Source: Rhizobium etli CFN 42
GTDB taxonomy: Bacteria; Pseudomonadota; Alphaproteobacteria; Rhizobiales; Rhizobiaceae
Length of the DNA: 64,000 nucleotides
Direction: 5' to 3'
Assembly: GCF_000092045.1 (NCBI RefSeq)
Contig: NC_007764.1
Coordinates: 186,001-250,000 of the forward strand
The translations under genes were made by a program, and so were the position numbers. Under the pieces are notes generated by a model. That model did not search any database, was not told the DNA's origin, and saw only the letters and a list, made by a program, of their open reading frames with translations. The first letter of the stretch is position 1. Each line of letters begins with the position of its first letter. Of the stretch, positions 27,232-36,638 are shown piece after piece.

Positions 27232-28115
27232 TGAACCAGCCTCACCCGAACGGGCCGAAGCCGGCGAGGATCACGGCGGGACGCATCGGCCTTTATACCT
27301 TCCTGGTCGCCGCCGCACTTTTCTTCCTTCTGCCGCTCTATACGATGGTCGTCACCTCGCTGAAGTCGATGGACGAAATCCGGCTCGGGCAGATCTTTGC
27401 CCTCCCCGCCACGCTCGATTTCTCCGCCTGGGTGACCGCCTGGTCGGGCGCCTGCATGGGAACCGTCTGCGTCGGCATTCGCAGCGGCTTCTGGAATTCG
27501 GTGGCGATCACCGTTCCCGCGGTCGCGATCTCGGTCTTCATCGGTGCCGTCAACGGCTATGCGCTGTCGCTCTGGCGGCCGCGCGGGGCAAATGCGCTCT
27601 TTGGCTTGTTAATGGCCGGCGGTCTCATCCCCTACCAGATCTTCCTCTATCCGATGGTTCGCGCCATGGCGAATATCGGCCTCTACAATTCACTCGCCGG
27701 CATCATTATCGTCCACGTCATCTTCGGCCTGCCGCTGGTGACACTGCTCTTCCGCAACTATTTCGTCAGCGTGCCGGAGGAGCTCTGCAAGGCGGCGCGC
27801 GTCGACGGCGCTGGCTTCTGGCGCATCTTCTTCGAAATCATGCTGCCGATCGCCGTGCCTATGGTCGTCGTAGTCTCCATGCTGCAGTTCACCGGCATCT
27901 GGAACGACTTCCTGCTCGGTCTCGTCTTCGCCGGGCGCGACAACCTGCCGATGACCGTGCAGCTCAACAACATCGTCAATACCACGATGGGCGAGCGCAC
28001 CTACAATGTGAACATGGCGGCGACGATCCTCACCGCCATCCTCCCTCTCGCCATCTATTTCCTGTCCGGCCGCTGGTTCGTGCGCGGCATCGCGGCCGGC
28101 GCAGTCAAGGGGTAA
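27231..28115 (+). CDS. Sugar ABC transporter permease (CUT1, MalG type)
   Basis: 294 residues from the ATG at 27231. Six membrane segments and the EAA loop PEELCKAARVDGAGFWRIFFEIMLPIA. Second half of the channel. An insertion with two cysteines (SGACMGTVCVG) between the first membrane segments is a feature of one rhizobial/Agrobacterium subgroup. Followed seven bases later by the ATPase gene. Confidence 0.9.
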   Translation: MNQPHPNGPKPARITAGRIGLYTFLVAAALFFLLPLYTMVVTSLKSMDEIRLGQIFALPATLDFSAWVTAWSGACMGTVCVGIRSGFWNSVAITVPAVAISVFIGAVNGYALSLWRPRGANALFGLLMAGGLIPYQIFLYPMVRAMANIGLYNSLAGIIIVHVIFGLPLVTLLFRNYFVSVPEELCKAARVDGAGFWRIFFEIMLPIAVPMVVVVSMLQFTGIWNDFLLGLVFAGRDNLPMTVQLNNIVNTTMGERTYNVNMAATILTAILPLAIYFLSGRWFVRGIAAGAVKG

Positions 28116-28122
28116 CGCTTCC

Positions 28123-29205
28123 ATGCAATCCGCCGTCTCCGTCAAGGACCTGAAGATCGCCTATGGCCACCATACGGTGATCGAGAAGATGTCGATCGAC
28201 GTCGCGCCCCGCGAGTTCCTGGTGCTGCTCGGCCCTTCCGGCTGCGGCAAGTCCACGCTTTTGAACGCTATTGCCGGCCTGCAGGACATTACGGCGGGCG
28301 AGGTGTGGATCTCCGGCAGGAACGTCAGCTGGGAGGAGCCGAAGGATCGCGGCATCGGCATGGTCTTCCAGTCCTACGCGCTCTATCCGCGCATGTCGGT
28401 GCGCAAGAATCTCTCCTTCGGGCTCCGTGTCGCCGGCCTGCCCAAGGCCGAGATCGAAGCGCGCGTCACGCGCACCGCCGCCCTCCTCCACCTCGATACG
28501 CTGCTCGATCGGCGCCCTGCCGAACTATCAGGCGGTCAGCGCCAGCGCGTCGCCATCGGCCGGGCGCTGGTGCGGGAAGTGGATGTGTTCCTCTTCGACG
28601 AACCGCTGTCAAATCTCGACGCCAAGCTGCGCAACGAATTGCGCGTCGAGATCAAAAAGCTGCATCAGAGCCTCGGCAATACCATGATCTATGTGACTCA
28701 TGATCAGGTCGAAGCGCTGACGCTCGCCGATCGCATCGCCATCATGCGCGACGGCGTGATCCAGCAGCTCTCCTCGCCGGCGGAGATCTACCGCCGTCCG
28801 GCCAACCTCTTCGTCGCCGGCTTCATCGGTGCTCCGGCGATGAATTTCATCGAGGGCCGGATCGAACGCGACGGCGCCTCGCCGGTCTTCCGGAGCAACG
28901 GGCTCGTCGTCGATCTCTCGGGATATGCTTTCCGGGCCGCGACGGCGGAAGGGCCTGTTACGTTAGGAGTTCGCCCCGAGCACCTTGTGCTCGACGGGGC
29001 GGTAAGCGGGCTGCCCACCATTCCTGGCCGCGTTTCCGTCGTCGAGCCGATGGGATCGGATACCGTCGTCTGGTTCGACTGGACGGAGCAGAGCCTCTCG
29101 CTTCGTTTTATGGGCGACATCGACGTCAAGCCCGGCGATGCCGTGGCTCCGGGCCTAGATATCGCCAAGGCGTCGCTCTTCGCTGCCGATGGGTCGCGGC
29201 TTTGA
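28123..29205 (+). CDS. Sugar ABC transporter ATP-binding protein (UgpC/MalK type)
   Basis: 360 residues. Walker A GPSGCGKST (about 38-46), signature LSGGQRQ, Walker B VFLFDEPLSNLD and the MalK-specific Q-loop FQSYALYP, followed by a C-terminal TOBE domain (ITLGVRPEHLVL-like) from about residue 240. Energises the importer encoded just upstream. Confidence 0.93.
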   Translation: MQSAVSVKDLKIAYGHHTVIEKMSIDVAPREFLVLLGPSGCGKSTLLNAIAGLQDITAGEVWISGRNVSWEEPKDRGIGMVFQSYALYPRMSVRKNLSFGLRVAGLPKAEIEARVTRTAALLHLDTLLDRRPAELSGGQRQRVAIGRALVREVDVFLFDEPLSNLDAKLRNELRVEIKKLHQSLGNTMIYVTHDQVEALTLADRIAIMRDGVIQQLSSPAEIYRRPANLFVAGFIGAPAMNFIEGRIERDGASPVFRSNGLVVDLSGYAFRAATAEGPVTLGVRPEHLVLDGAVSGLPTIPGRVSVVEPMGSDTVVWFDWTEQSLSLRFMGDIDVKPGDAVAPGLDIAKASLFAADGSRL

Positions 29206-29289
29206 CGCACCATCCCTTTGCTTTCCCGCAATTTCGGATGCGCTTTGCGCTGCTTTGAGGAATTGCCCCAGGACAGGAATTGAAAAGAC

Positions 29290-30942
29290 ATGTCTGAGAT
29301 CGTTTATGATGCGCTCGTGATCGGCTCCGGCGCGGCGGGTTCCTTCGCGGTCAAAGAGCTGACGGCCCAAGGGCTGTCGGTGCTGCTGCTTGAGGCCGGG
29401 CCGGCCGTCGGCCCCAGAGATTTCGACCCGGCGCGCAAGAAGGCGCCGGCAAGCAGCATCAATATCTGGGAGCGCGCACGCGCCACCCTGAAGGGCCAGC
29501 CGATCCAGGCGCGCGCGGCCTTCTTTACCGAACGTTTCAGCCACTTCTTCGTCAACGACCGCAAGAACCCTTATACGACGCCGAAAGGCGAGCCATTTCT
29601 CTGGATTCGCGGCCGTCAGGGCGGCGGACGTCTGCACAGTTTCGGCCGCGTGCTGCTGCGCTGGACCGACGATGATTTCAAAATCCGATCGCGTACCGGA
29701 AAGGGCGTGGACTGGCCGGTTTCCTATGACGAGCTCACGCCGTTCTACGAAGAGGTGGAGGCCTATCTCGGGCTCTACGGCAACAAGGACGATGTGCCGA
29801 CCTTGCCGGACGGCCTTTATGCGAAACCGGCCAACCTGACGCCGGCAGAACAGATCTTCAAGCAGGCTGTGGAAAGCCGTTGGCCGGAACGGCACGTCGT
29901 CTCCTGGCGTTATATCGCGCCGGACGCCGAACGCATGCCGCGACCGCTGCGGGATGCCAAGACGACCGGCCGGCTGAGCGTCCGCTATGACGCCGTCGTT
30001 CGCCGCATCACCACGGACGAAAAAACCGGCCGCGCCACCGGCGCGCAGTTTGTCGATCGCAATAGCGGAGAGGTGTCGACGGCGCGTGCCGCGACGGTGG
30101 TGCTCTCCGCCTCGCCGATCGAGAGCGTGCGGCTGCTGCTGAATTCGGCATCGGCAAGACATCCTCATGGGCTCGGAAACAGCTCGGGCGCACTCGGACG
30201 CTATTTCATGGATCAGCTTCCATGCCTCGCTTTCGGCTCCTTTTCCAAGGCGAAGGGTTGGGCTGTTGACGGTTCCGCTCCCGTCGATCCCTTCTACAAT
30301 CCGTCCGGTGGGATCTTCATCCCGCGCTTCGGGGAGGGTGACGCCGCCCGCGGCGATTTCGACTATCAGGGCAGCATCGGCAGGGCGCCGGTTTCAGAGG
30401 AGACCGATGCGCGTCTCGCCTTCTTCGGCTTCGGCCGCATGCTGCCCTATGCCGACAACCGCATCACCCTGGATGGCAAGCGAAAGGATGCCTGGAACAT
30501 TCCGGTGCCGCACATTCGCTGCGTCATACAGGAGGAGGAGCGGCGGCTGCTCCGCCGGCAGGAGGAGACGTTGATCGCCATGATCCGGGAGGTCGGCGGC
30601 GATCTCGAATGCATCGGCTCGCCCACCGGGCTCAAGGAGATGGGCAGGGGCGCCTTTCCCGACGCCGATGCCTTCAGCCGCTTCATGTTCCGCACATGGT
30701 TCCGCAAGACCATGTGCATGGGCGCGGCGATCCATGAAACCGGCGGTGCGCGCATGGGCGAAACTCCGGAAGCTTCCGTGCTCAATTCCTACAACCAGGT
30801 CTGGGATGCCCCGAACATCATCGTCACCGACGCCAGCGCCTTCCCGGGCAGCGGCATCGCCGGCACGACGCTCACCGTCATGGCGCTGACGATCCGCGCC
30901 TGCCGCTACCTCGTCGACCGCTACAGGACGGGACTGCTCTAG
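29290..30942 (+). CDS. GMC-family FAD-dependent oxidoreductase (glucoside 3-dehydrogenase-like)
   Basis: 550 residues. FAD-binding VIGSGAAGSFAVKEL at the N-terminus, the second GMC region GRQGGGRLHSFGRV, and the C-terminal active-site segment IHETGGARMG plus VTDASAFPGSGIAGTTLTVMAL. The pattern resembles the large subunit of glucoside 3-dehydrogenases; the usual small (gluconate-dehydrogenase subunit-3-like) partner is not adjacent. No signal peptide or Tat motif, so probably cytoplasmic. It closes the LacI-controlled operon and would oxidise the imported sugar. Confidence 0.87.
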   Translation: MSEIVYDALVIGSGAAGSFAVKELTAQGLSVLLLEAGPAVGPRDFDPARKKAPASSINIWERARATLKGQPIQARAAFFTERFSHFFVNDRKNPYTTPKGEPFLWIRGRQGGGRLHSFGRVLLRWTDDDFKIRSRTGKGVDWPVSYDELTPFYEEVEAYLGLYGNKDDVPTLPDGLYAKPANLTPAEQIFKQAVESRWPERHVVSWRYIAPDAERMPRPLRDAKTTGRLSVRYDAVVRRITTDEKTGRATGAQFVDRNSGEVSTARAATVVLSASPIESVRLLLNSASARHPHGLGNSSGALGRYFMDQLPCLAFGSFSKAKGWAVDGSAPVDPFYNPSGGIFIPRFGEGDAARGDFDYQGSIGRAPVSEETDARLAFFGFGRMLPYADNRITLDGKRKDAWNIPVPHIRCVIQEEERRLLRRQEETLIAMIREVGGDLECIGSPTGLKEMGRGAFPDADAFSRFMFRTWFRKTMCMGAAIHETGGARMGETPEASVLNSYNQVWDAPNIIVTDASAFPGSGIAGTTLTVMALTIRACRYLVDRYRTGLL

Positions 30943-31096
30943 ACACGCCTCCGCCTCGGTGCGACCGGGGTCGAAACGATCTCCGGCATACGGAATGATG
31001 AAAGAGGCGAACAAGTGAACGAGCTTGGGGTTATTCAACCGTCACACAAAGTTTGCAGTGACATGCTCCTTTCAAATGAGCAGGAAGGGAAAGCCC

Positions 31097-32011
31097 ATGT
31101 CTAAAACACATCAGGACCAGCTCAGCCGGATAAAGGCCGAAATCGCTGACAGCTTCGATGAGGAGCTGGAAATGCAGATGGAGGAAGACCGGCTGGACGA
31201 TCTGGTCGTCGAAGGAATGACCGAACCGGCGGAGCAGACGCTCGATCGAAAGATCTATTTCCGCGAGCTGTTCCGGCTGCAGCATGAGCTGGTGCGGCTG
31301 CAGGATTGGGTCCAATACAAGCAATTGAAAGTGGTCGTGCTCTTCGAAGGCCGGGATTCGGCCGGCAAGGGCGGCGCGATCAAGCGCGTGACCCAAAGGC
31401 TCAACCCGCGCGTCTGCCGAACCGTGGCACTGCCTGCGCCGACCGAACGGGAGCGCCATCAATGGTATTTCCAGCGTTATGTCCCGCATCTTCCCACCGC
31501 CGGCGAGATCGTGCTCTTCGATCGCAGCTGGTACAACCGCGCCGGCGTCGAGCGCGTGATGGGGTTCTGCACCCCTGACGAACTCGAGGAGTTCTTCCGC
31601 TCGGTGCCCGAATTCGAACGGATGCTCGTCCGTTCCGGCATCGTACTGATCAAATACTGGTTCTCGATCACCGACGAGGAACAGGAATTCCGCTTCAAGA
31701 TGCGCATCCACGATCCGCTGAAGCAGTGGAAGCTTTCGCCGATGGACATGGAAAGCCGCGTCCACTGGGAGGAATATACCAAGGCCAAGGAAGAAATGTT
31801 GGCGCGCACACACACCAAGGAGGCGCCCTGGTGGGTGGTGCAGGCCGTCGACAAGAAGCGGGCGCGGCTGAACTGCATCGCCCATCTTCTCGACCAGATT
31901 CCCTATGAGGATGTCCCGAAGCCTGAGATTCAGCTGCCGGATCGTATCCGCCATGCCGACTACATCAGGGCGCCGGTTCCGCCTGAAATGCACGTACCGG
32001 AGCGATATTGA
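31097..32011 (+). CDS. ppk2: Polyphosphate kinase 2 (PPK2)
   Basis: 304 residues from the ATG at 31097, preceded by GGAAGGG; two upstream Met codons give a non-homologous extension. Walker A GRDSAGKGG, the lid residues NPRVCRTVALPAPTERE and Walker B DRSWYNRAG are intact. PPK2 transfers phosphate between polyphosphate and nucleoside diphosphates. The N-terminus is acidic (EELEMQMEED), typical for class I PPK2. It stands alone with its own leader. Confidence 0.92.
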   Translation: MSKTHQDQLSRIKAEIADSFDEELEMQMEEDRLDDLVVEGMTEPAEQTLDRKIYFRELFRLQHELVRLQDWVQYKQLKVVVLFEGRDSAGKGGAIKRVTQRLNPRVCRTVALPAPTERERHQWYFQRYVPHLPTAGEIVLFDRSWYNRAGVERVMGFCTPDELEEFFRSVPEFERMLVRSGIVLIKYWFSITDEEQEFRFKMRIHDPLKQWKLSPMDMESRVHWEEYTKAKEEMLARTHTKEAPWWVVQAVDKKRARLNCIAHLLDQIPYEDVPKPEIQLPDRIRHADYIRAPVPPEMHVPERY

Positions 32012-32169
32012 AAGCATAGCCGCAACAAGTCGGCTGCCGAAGCGTTGAAACCGAGACCGCATGGTCACTGGACCGTGCGGTCAATGCGTGTTTCCCAACG
32101 GCTGCATCGTGAAGTATAAAGACTGGGCGTCCCATCGGCCGATAATACGGAGATGACAGGAGGTTGGTC

Positions 32170-32361
32170 ATGACGGGTTTTTGGAGATTAATCGTTCAGG
32201 AGATTGTGCTCTCCGCGATTCTGGCGGCCGGCGCTGTCCTCGGCCTTCCCAAGCTTACCGATCCGAACACTAGTGCCAATTATCCGTTGGCAATCGTGGT
32301 TTTTCTGGCGATGTCAGGGGCCCTGGTGGCTTATGAGCTTCTGACACGGAAGCCTTCCTGA
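32170..32361 (+). CDS. Small membrane protein, hypothetical
   Basis: 63 residues from the ATG at 32170 with a strong AGGAGG site (32157-32163). Two hydrophobic segments (about 8-26 and 38-55) separated by a short polar loop predict a two-helix inner-membrane protein. Not recognised. It follows ppk2 on the same strand after about 160 bases. Confidence 0.6.
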   Translation: MTGFWRLIVQEIVLSAILAAGAVLGLPKLTDPNTSANYPLAIVVFLAMSGALVAYELLTRKPS

Positions 32362-32489
32362 TGCTCTCGTTTGCCGGCCCGTTGGCGCAGCCAACAAGGT
32401 GCGGCCGACCTGCAGATTGCGCTACCACGTCCGGCAAGATCGCCACGCCGCGCGAGAACACGGCGTAACGATCGCACCACCGGCAGCCG

Positions 32490-33365
32490 TCAGGCCGCGA
32501 TGTCAGCCATATGGTTCAGTTCCTCGACGGCATTATCCGGCAGCGCCAATCCGGCGGCGGCGAGATTCTCCCTGAGATGGCCGAGCGAGGCCGTGCCTGG
32601 GATCAACAGGATATTGGGTGCGCGGCGCAACAGCCAGGCGAGCGCCACCTGCATCGGCGTGGCGCTCAGGCGTGCGGCGACATTGGAGAGCGTGGACGAT
32701 TGCAGCGGCGTAAATCCGCCGAGCGGAAAGAACGGTACATAGGCGGTGCCGTAACGGGCGAGATCGTCGATCAGCCGGTCGTCATTCCGATGCGCCAGAT
32801 TGTACTGGTTTTGCACACAGATGATCTCGGTGATCCCGCGGCCCTGGGCGACCTGTTTCGGTGTGGCGTTGCTTAAGCCGACGTGACGGATCAGGCCCTG
32901 CCGCTGGAGATCGGCAAGCACGGTCAGAGGTGCTTCTATAGAGCCTTCGGCTGGGCCATGCACGTCGAACATGATCCTGAGGTTGACGACGTCAAGCACG
33001 TCAAGGCTGAGATTGCGGAGGTTGTCTTGGACGGCCTGGATCAGCTCATCGCGCGAAAAAGCCGGAATCCAGGACCCGTCCGTGCCGCGCCTTGCGCCGA
33101 CCTTGGTGACGATGACGAGATCATCGCGATAGGGGTGGAGGGCTTCGCGGATGATCTGGTTGGTGATGTGCGGACCGTAGAAATCGCTGGTGTCGATGTG
33201 ATTGACACCGCTTGCGACCGCCTCGCGCAGCACCGCAAGCGCGGCGTCATGATTCCTGGGCGGGCCGAACACGCCAGGCCCGGCGAGCTGCATGGCCCCA
33301 TAGCCAAGTCGCCTCACCTTGTGGTCGCCGAGATTGAATGTGCCAGACTGATCTATGATGGACAT
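32490..33365 (-). CDS. Aldo/keto reductase
   Basis: 291 residues. AKR pattern: GYGAMQL, the catalytic Asp/Tyr segment NHIDTSDFYGPH, and the C-terminal NADPH contacts IPGTASLGHLRENLAA. Reduces aldehydes or ketones with NADPH. It is divergent from a LysR gene 95 bases away, a very common arrangement in which the LysR protein controls the reductase. Confidence 0.9.
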   Translation of the reverse strand: MSIIDQSGTFNLGDHKVRRLGYGAMQLAGPGVFGPPRNHDAALAVLREAVASGVNHIDTSDFYGPHITNQIIREALHPYRDDLVIVTKVGARRGTDGSWIPAFSRDELIQAVQDNLRNLSLDVLDVVNLRIMFDVHGPAEGSIEAPLTVLADLQRQGLIRHVGLSNATPKQVAQGRGITEIICVQNQYNLAHRNDDRLIDDLARYGTAYVPFFPLGGFTPLQSSTLSNVAARLSATPMQVALAWLLRRAPNILLIPGTASLGHLRENLAAAGLALPDNAVEELNHMADIAA

Positions 33366-33460
33366 GATTTCACTCCTTTGAATAGGAGGTCGAGCTTACG
33401 CCGTAGCGGCGCGTATGATAATTGGGTACAATGTGCACGGGCTGTGCGGAGTGGCGAACA

Positions 33461-34372
33461 GTGAAAGCAGACCTGAGTGATCTCAACGCCTTCGTCGCAG
33501 TGGCGCGGGCGGGTGGTTTTCGCGAGGCAGCGCGTGCCAGTGGCAGCAGCGCTTCCTTCTTGAGCGAAGCGGTGCGTCGCCTGGAGGCCGATCTCGACGT
33601 CAGGCTCTTCAATCGCACGACCCGTAGCGTCGTTACGACCGAAGCGGGCAAGGGTCTGCTGGAGCGGCTTGGCCCTGCTTTGACGGAGGTGGAGGCCGCG
33701 CTCGACGTGGTCAACCGTTTTCGCGACACGCCGGCTGGTTCGCTGCGGCTCAACGTTCCGGTCAGCGCTGCGCGCCTGGTGCTGCCCGCTATCGTCCCGC
33801 CATTCCTCGCCGCCTATCCCGACATTCGCATGGAGATCGTCGCCGATGAGAGCTTTGTCGACGTGCTCGCTGTCGGGTGTGATGCCGGCATCCGTTATGA
33901 CGAGCGGCTGGAGCAGGATATGATCGCGATTCCGATCGGTCCGCGCCACCAGCGCTTTGCCACTGCGGCATCGCCTGCTTATCTCGACAGCCACGGGCGG
34001 CCGCAACATCCGAGTGAACTCCTCGATCATGCCTGCTTGCTGGGCCGTTTTGCCAGCGGTGCGCTGACGACCCCCTGGGAATATGAGCGGGACGGCGAGG
34101 TGGTGCGGATCGAACCGACCGGCCCATTGATCGTCAGGGTCGGCGGGGCGACCGATCTTTCCGTCGATGCGGCGATAGCGGGCACAGGAATCGTCTGCAT
34201 TTTCGAAGATTGGCTGCGCCCGCATTTCGACAGCGGCGCACTTGAGCCCATCCTCGAGCCGTGGTGGCAGCGCTTTTCCGGACCGTTCCTCTATTATCCC
34301 GGCCGGCGCCTGGTGCCTGCGCCGCTCAGGGCATTCATCGACTTCGTCAAGGCATCGGCCAACCGGGCTTGA
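33461..34372 (+). CDS. LysR-family transcriptional regulator
   Basis: 303 residues from the GTG at 33461, which gives the standard short N-terminus before the helix-turn-helix (LSDLNAFVAVARAGGFREAARA); an ATG at 33431 would add ten residues. The effector domain is of the DsdC/YafC-like group. Divergent from the aldo/keto reductase gene, which it probably regulates. Confidence 0.88.
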   Translation: MKADLSDLNAFVAVARAGGFREAARASGSSASFLSEAVRRLEADLDVRLFNRTTRSVVTTEAGKGLLERLGPALTEVEAALDVVNRFRDTPAGSLRLNVPVSAARLVLPAIVPPFLAAYPDIRMEIVADESFVDVLAVGCDAGIRYDERLEQDMIAIPIGPRHQRFATAASPAYLDSHGRPQHPSELLDHACLLGRFASGALTTPWEYERDGEVVRIEPTGPLIVRVGGATDLSVDAAIAGTGIVCIFEDWLRPHFDSGALEPILEPWWQRFSGPFLYYPGRRLVPAPLRAFIDFVKASANRA

Positions 34373-34401
34373 TGTCCGTCGGCGAGCCTCCGCGCCTTTT
34401 G

Positions 34402-34881
34402 TCAGAGCGTGACCTCGGCATTGTCGCCCATATCCGGTTTGCTGTTTGTCACCGCTGCGGCCGCCATTTTGATATAGCTGATGATGGTGCCGGGGCTGTC
34501 CCAATATTCAGCCGAAGACGGGGTGACCTTGAGGATGCGGATGGAGGGATCGTCGGGATTGTCCCACCATGCCTTTGCCGGCGTTGCCCACAATTCACGG
34601 ATCTTCTCGCGATCGTTCTGCACCTCGGCCGTCCCTGACACGGAAAGATATTTCTGCGCCTTGGTGTCGGCAAAGGCCAGGCAGACGTTCGGCCAGCGGG
34701 CGACCTCGTCGTCCTTGTGACTGGCGAGATCGGTCAGAAAATAGACCGCGTTTTCAAGTTGCGCGCTATAGGCGGACATCGGCCGGGCGCGCAGATTGTC
34801 GCCGTTGCGGGTCGTCAACATGCAGAACCCTATTCTGTCGATCAACTCCCATACCCGTGTCGCGTCATCCTGCTCGGCCAT
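34402..34881 (-). CDS. Pyridoxamine 5'-phosphate oxidase-related flavin protein
   Basis: 159 residues from the ATG at 34881; GGAG six bases upstream decides between this and two nearby Met codons. The split-barrel pattern (GFCMLTTRNGDNLRARPMSA; CLAFADTKAQKYLSVSGTAEV) is that of the general stress protein 26-like branch, which binds FMN or F420. Reaction unknown. Convergent with the LysR gene and downstream of alkB. Confidence 0.85.
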   Translation of the reverse strand: MAEQDDATRVWELIDRIGFCMLTTRNGDNLRARPMSAYSAQLENAVYFLTDLASHKDDEVARWPNVCLAFADTKAQKYLSVSGTAEVQNDREKIRELWATPAKAWWDNPDDPSIRILKVTPSSAEYWDSPGTIISYIKMAAAAVTNSKPDMGDNAEVTL

Positions 34882-34942
34882 CGTCATCTCCATTTGTGCG
34901 AAAGACGGAGTAACCATCTGCTGGAGCCGATGTTCCCGTGGT

Positions 34943-35515
34943 TTACGTGGCCAATTCTCGGAAGGTGATCGAATAACGCAGTCGATCGACAGGCGGGATG
35001 GAATGCTCCCAGAGCGTTCTTGAGGCGCCGGCCAAGATATAGGCGGAGCCGGGTTCAAGCACGAGCGATCGCCGCTGCCACTTGTCGCCGTTCAGGCGCC
35101 TCAGCCTGAAGGTGCAGGACGAAAGCAGAGAGATGCCGATGACCCGGCCGAACACGAATTTATCCTTGTGCCAGCCGATCGGCGCGCCGGGTGCGTATTC
35201 CGTCACGAGAGCATGTTCGAACGCCTCCGGCATGATATCCGCGAAGCGTGCGGCGATCTCGCGAATGGGGAGCAGCCATGACGGTATTTCCTCTGTTTTT
35301 CTCATGCGCTGGCTCTCGAAGTCGTATCTCCAGCCGAAGGAGACGGTCCTGCGTTTGCCTTCGAACCCATGGAAGTCGAAGGCTTTGAACGGCAGGACAG
35401 GTATCGCTTCGAGGGCCGAGCTCTGCAGATCGGCAGGCACAAAATCCCGCGAATATCGGAAACCCTCGGGAAAGCCGTCGTCGGCCCCGCCAAAGAGATC
35501 CTTCTGTTCCATCAT
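34943..35515 (-). CDS. AlkB-type alpha-ketoglutarate-dependent dioxygenase
   Basis: 190 residues from the ATG at 35515. Iron ligands are visible as HKD in IGWHKDKFVFG and the later histidine in LWEHSIPPV; the 2-oxoglutarate arginine lies in RLRYSITFR. The family reverses alkyl damage on DNA or RNA. It is the short single-domain form. Located between the small ORF at 35532 and the flavin protein, all on the minus strand. Confidence 0.88.
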   Translation of the reverse strand: MMEQKDLFGGADDGFPEGFRYSRDFVPADLQSSALEAIPVLPFKAFDFHGFEGKRRTVSFGWRYDFESQRMRKTEEIPSWLLPIREIAARFADIMPEAFEHALVTEYAPGAPIGWHKDKFVFGRVIGISLLSSCTFRLRRLNGDKWQRRSLVLEPGSAYILAGASRTLWEHSIPPVDRLRYSITFRELAT

Positions 35516-35531
35516 GGTCACCGCGTGTTCC

Positions 35532-35726
35532 TCAATGCACGCTCGGGGTTTCCATGACCATCGCGAAATCCTCCGCAACCAATTCGCTGACTGCTATGAG
35601 GATTTCCTCCCGTGAAAAGCCCGACGTCAGTGCGCGCTGGATCAGCTCCTGCAAATCCGGCTCCACGACATCGCGACAATCATCGAGGCGTTCCTCCGAA
35701 ATGGTGAGGCTATTCAATTCGTCCAT
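35532..35726 (-). CDS. Small hypothetical acidic protein
   Basis: 64 residues. The ATG at 35726 has AAGGATAG upstream. Mostly helical and acidic (ISEERLDDCRDVVEPDLQEL), with a segment FSREEILIAVSELVAEDF. Not recognised. Lies 16 bases upstream of alkB in the same direction and downstream of rpsU, so the three may be co-transcribed. Confidence 0.6.
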   Translation of the reverse strand: MDELNSLTISEERLDDCRDVVEPDLQELIQRALTSGFSREEILIAVSELVAEDFAMVMETPSVH

Positions 35727-35772
35727 TGTCTATCCTTTCGGGAAATATAATCGCTGAGACCGGGGCAGGATT

Positions 35773-36006
35773 CTAACGCGCGGCCGTCCGCTTGCGTCCG
35801 ACCAGCAGTCCTTCGCGCTGCATCTTCTTGCGTGCAGCCTTTCGCTGCCGGCTGATCGCCTGCGCTTTTTCCCGCACGCGGCGTTCGGACGGTTTTTCAT
35901 AGGCGCGACGTTCCTTCATTTCGCGGAACAGCCCTTCGCGCTGCATTTTCTTCTTCAAGGCCCTGAGAGCCTGATCGACATTGTTGTCTCTGACGAGTAC
36001 CTGCAT
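35773..36006 (-). CDS. rpsU: 30S ribosomal protein S21
   Basis: 77 residues. [25 protein letters not shown] is the S21 N-terminus, followed by the basic helix [21 protein letters not shown] and a basic tail. S21 helps mRNA binding at initiation. A copy on an accessory replicon is likely a paralogue of the chromosomal gene. The tail repeats KKMQREGL (residues 19-26 and 60-67), an internal duplication. Confidence 0.92.
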   Translation of the reverse strand: MQVLVRDNNVDQALRALKKKMQREGLFREMKERRAYEKPSERRVREKAQAISRQRKAARKKMQREGLLVGRKRTAAR

Positions 36007-36638
36007 GTCGAATCCTCCTTGTTGGATGATATGTCGACCGTCCTTTCAGCCGAACTGCGCGGCTTAGGCGCTGCGGCTAAAGAGGCAGTGAAATGCCCTT
36101 CAGCCCCCAGCAGTTTGAGGGGGCATGCCGCCCTTGCGCCTGCCGGCCCGCGACCGCCATTGCAGTCGCTGCGATCGTCGTTCGAAAGAAATCCTCTGCC
36201 GGCCGCAGCCGGCATCATTCGGTTGTTATTGGGATTGCTCATAGCGCGCCGGCTGGCGCCCACCACGATCCCTAGCCTTCGTCGACGAGTCGGCACCGCC
36301 TGAGTGTCCGATGGGATCGGGGTCGGCTTTAAAATAGGTGCCGGTGTCAAGGATTGCAATGGCGTGCAGGCACCATAAAGCAGCGCCAGAAAAGTGCTGT
36401 CGTAACGTGGTCGCCGCAGAGCTTCTTTCAAGTTTACCGCGTGTAAATTGGTCGAAATTGCTTCAAATTTGATTGAAGCGGAGAGCGTAATAGGAGTTTT
36501 ACAAGCGGCCACACACGTTAAAGATGAATGTTAACCTTGCGTTAAATAACCCATTGACTTGTAGTATTAATAAGTTGTTAAAGGAGCGGCTCGCTAAGGT
36601 CAAATTGGCCCGCTGATAAACAATTTTAGGAGTAACTA
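36007..36638. other. Intergenic region, rpsU to rapA2
   Basis: About 630 bases with no convincing gene: reading frames here have rhizobium-unlike composition and no homology I recognise. The last ~200 bases are AT-rich compared with the rest of the window and should contain the promoter of the Rap protein gene, which begins after TTTTAGGAG. Confidence 0.55.

Noticed and set aside
36019..36303. 94-codon plus-strand frame after rpsU
   Set aside because: No ribosome site, low-complexity Arg/Ala/Leu content, no family resemblance.
35955..36512. 185-codon minus-strand frame over the rpsU start and leader
   Set aside because: No ribosome site or homology; overlaps rpsU in another frame.
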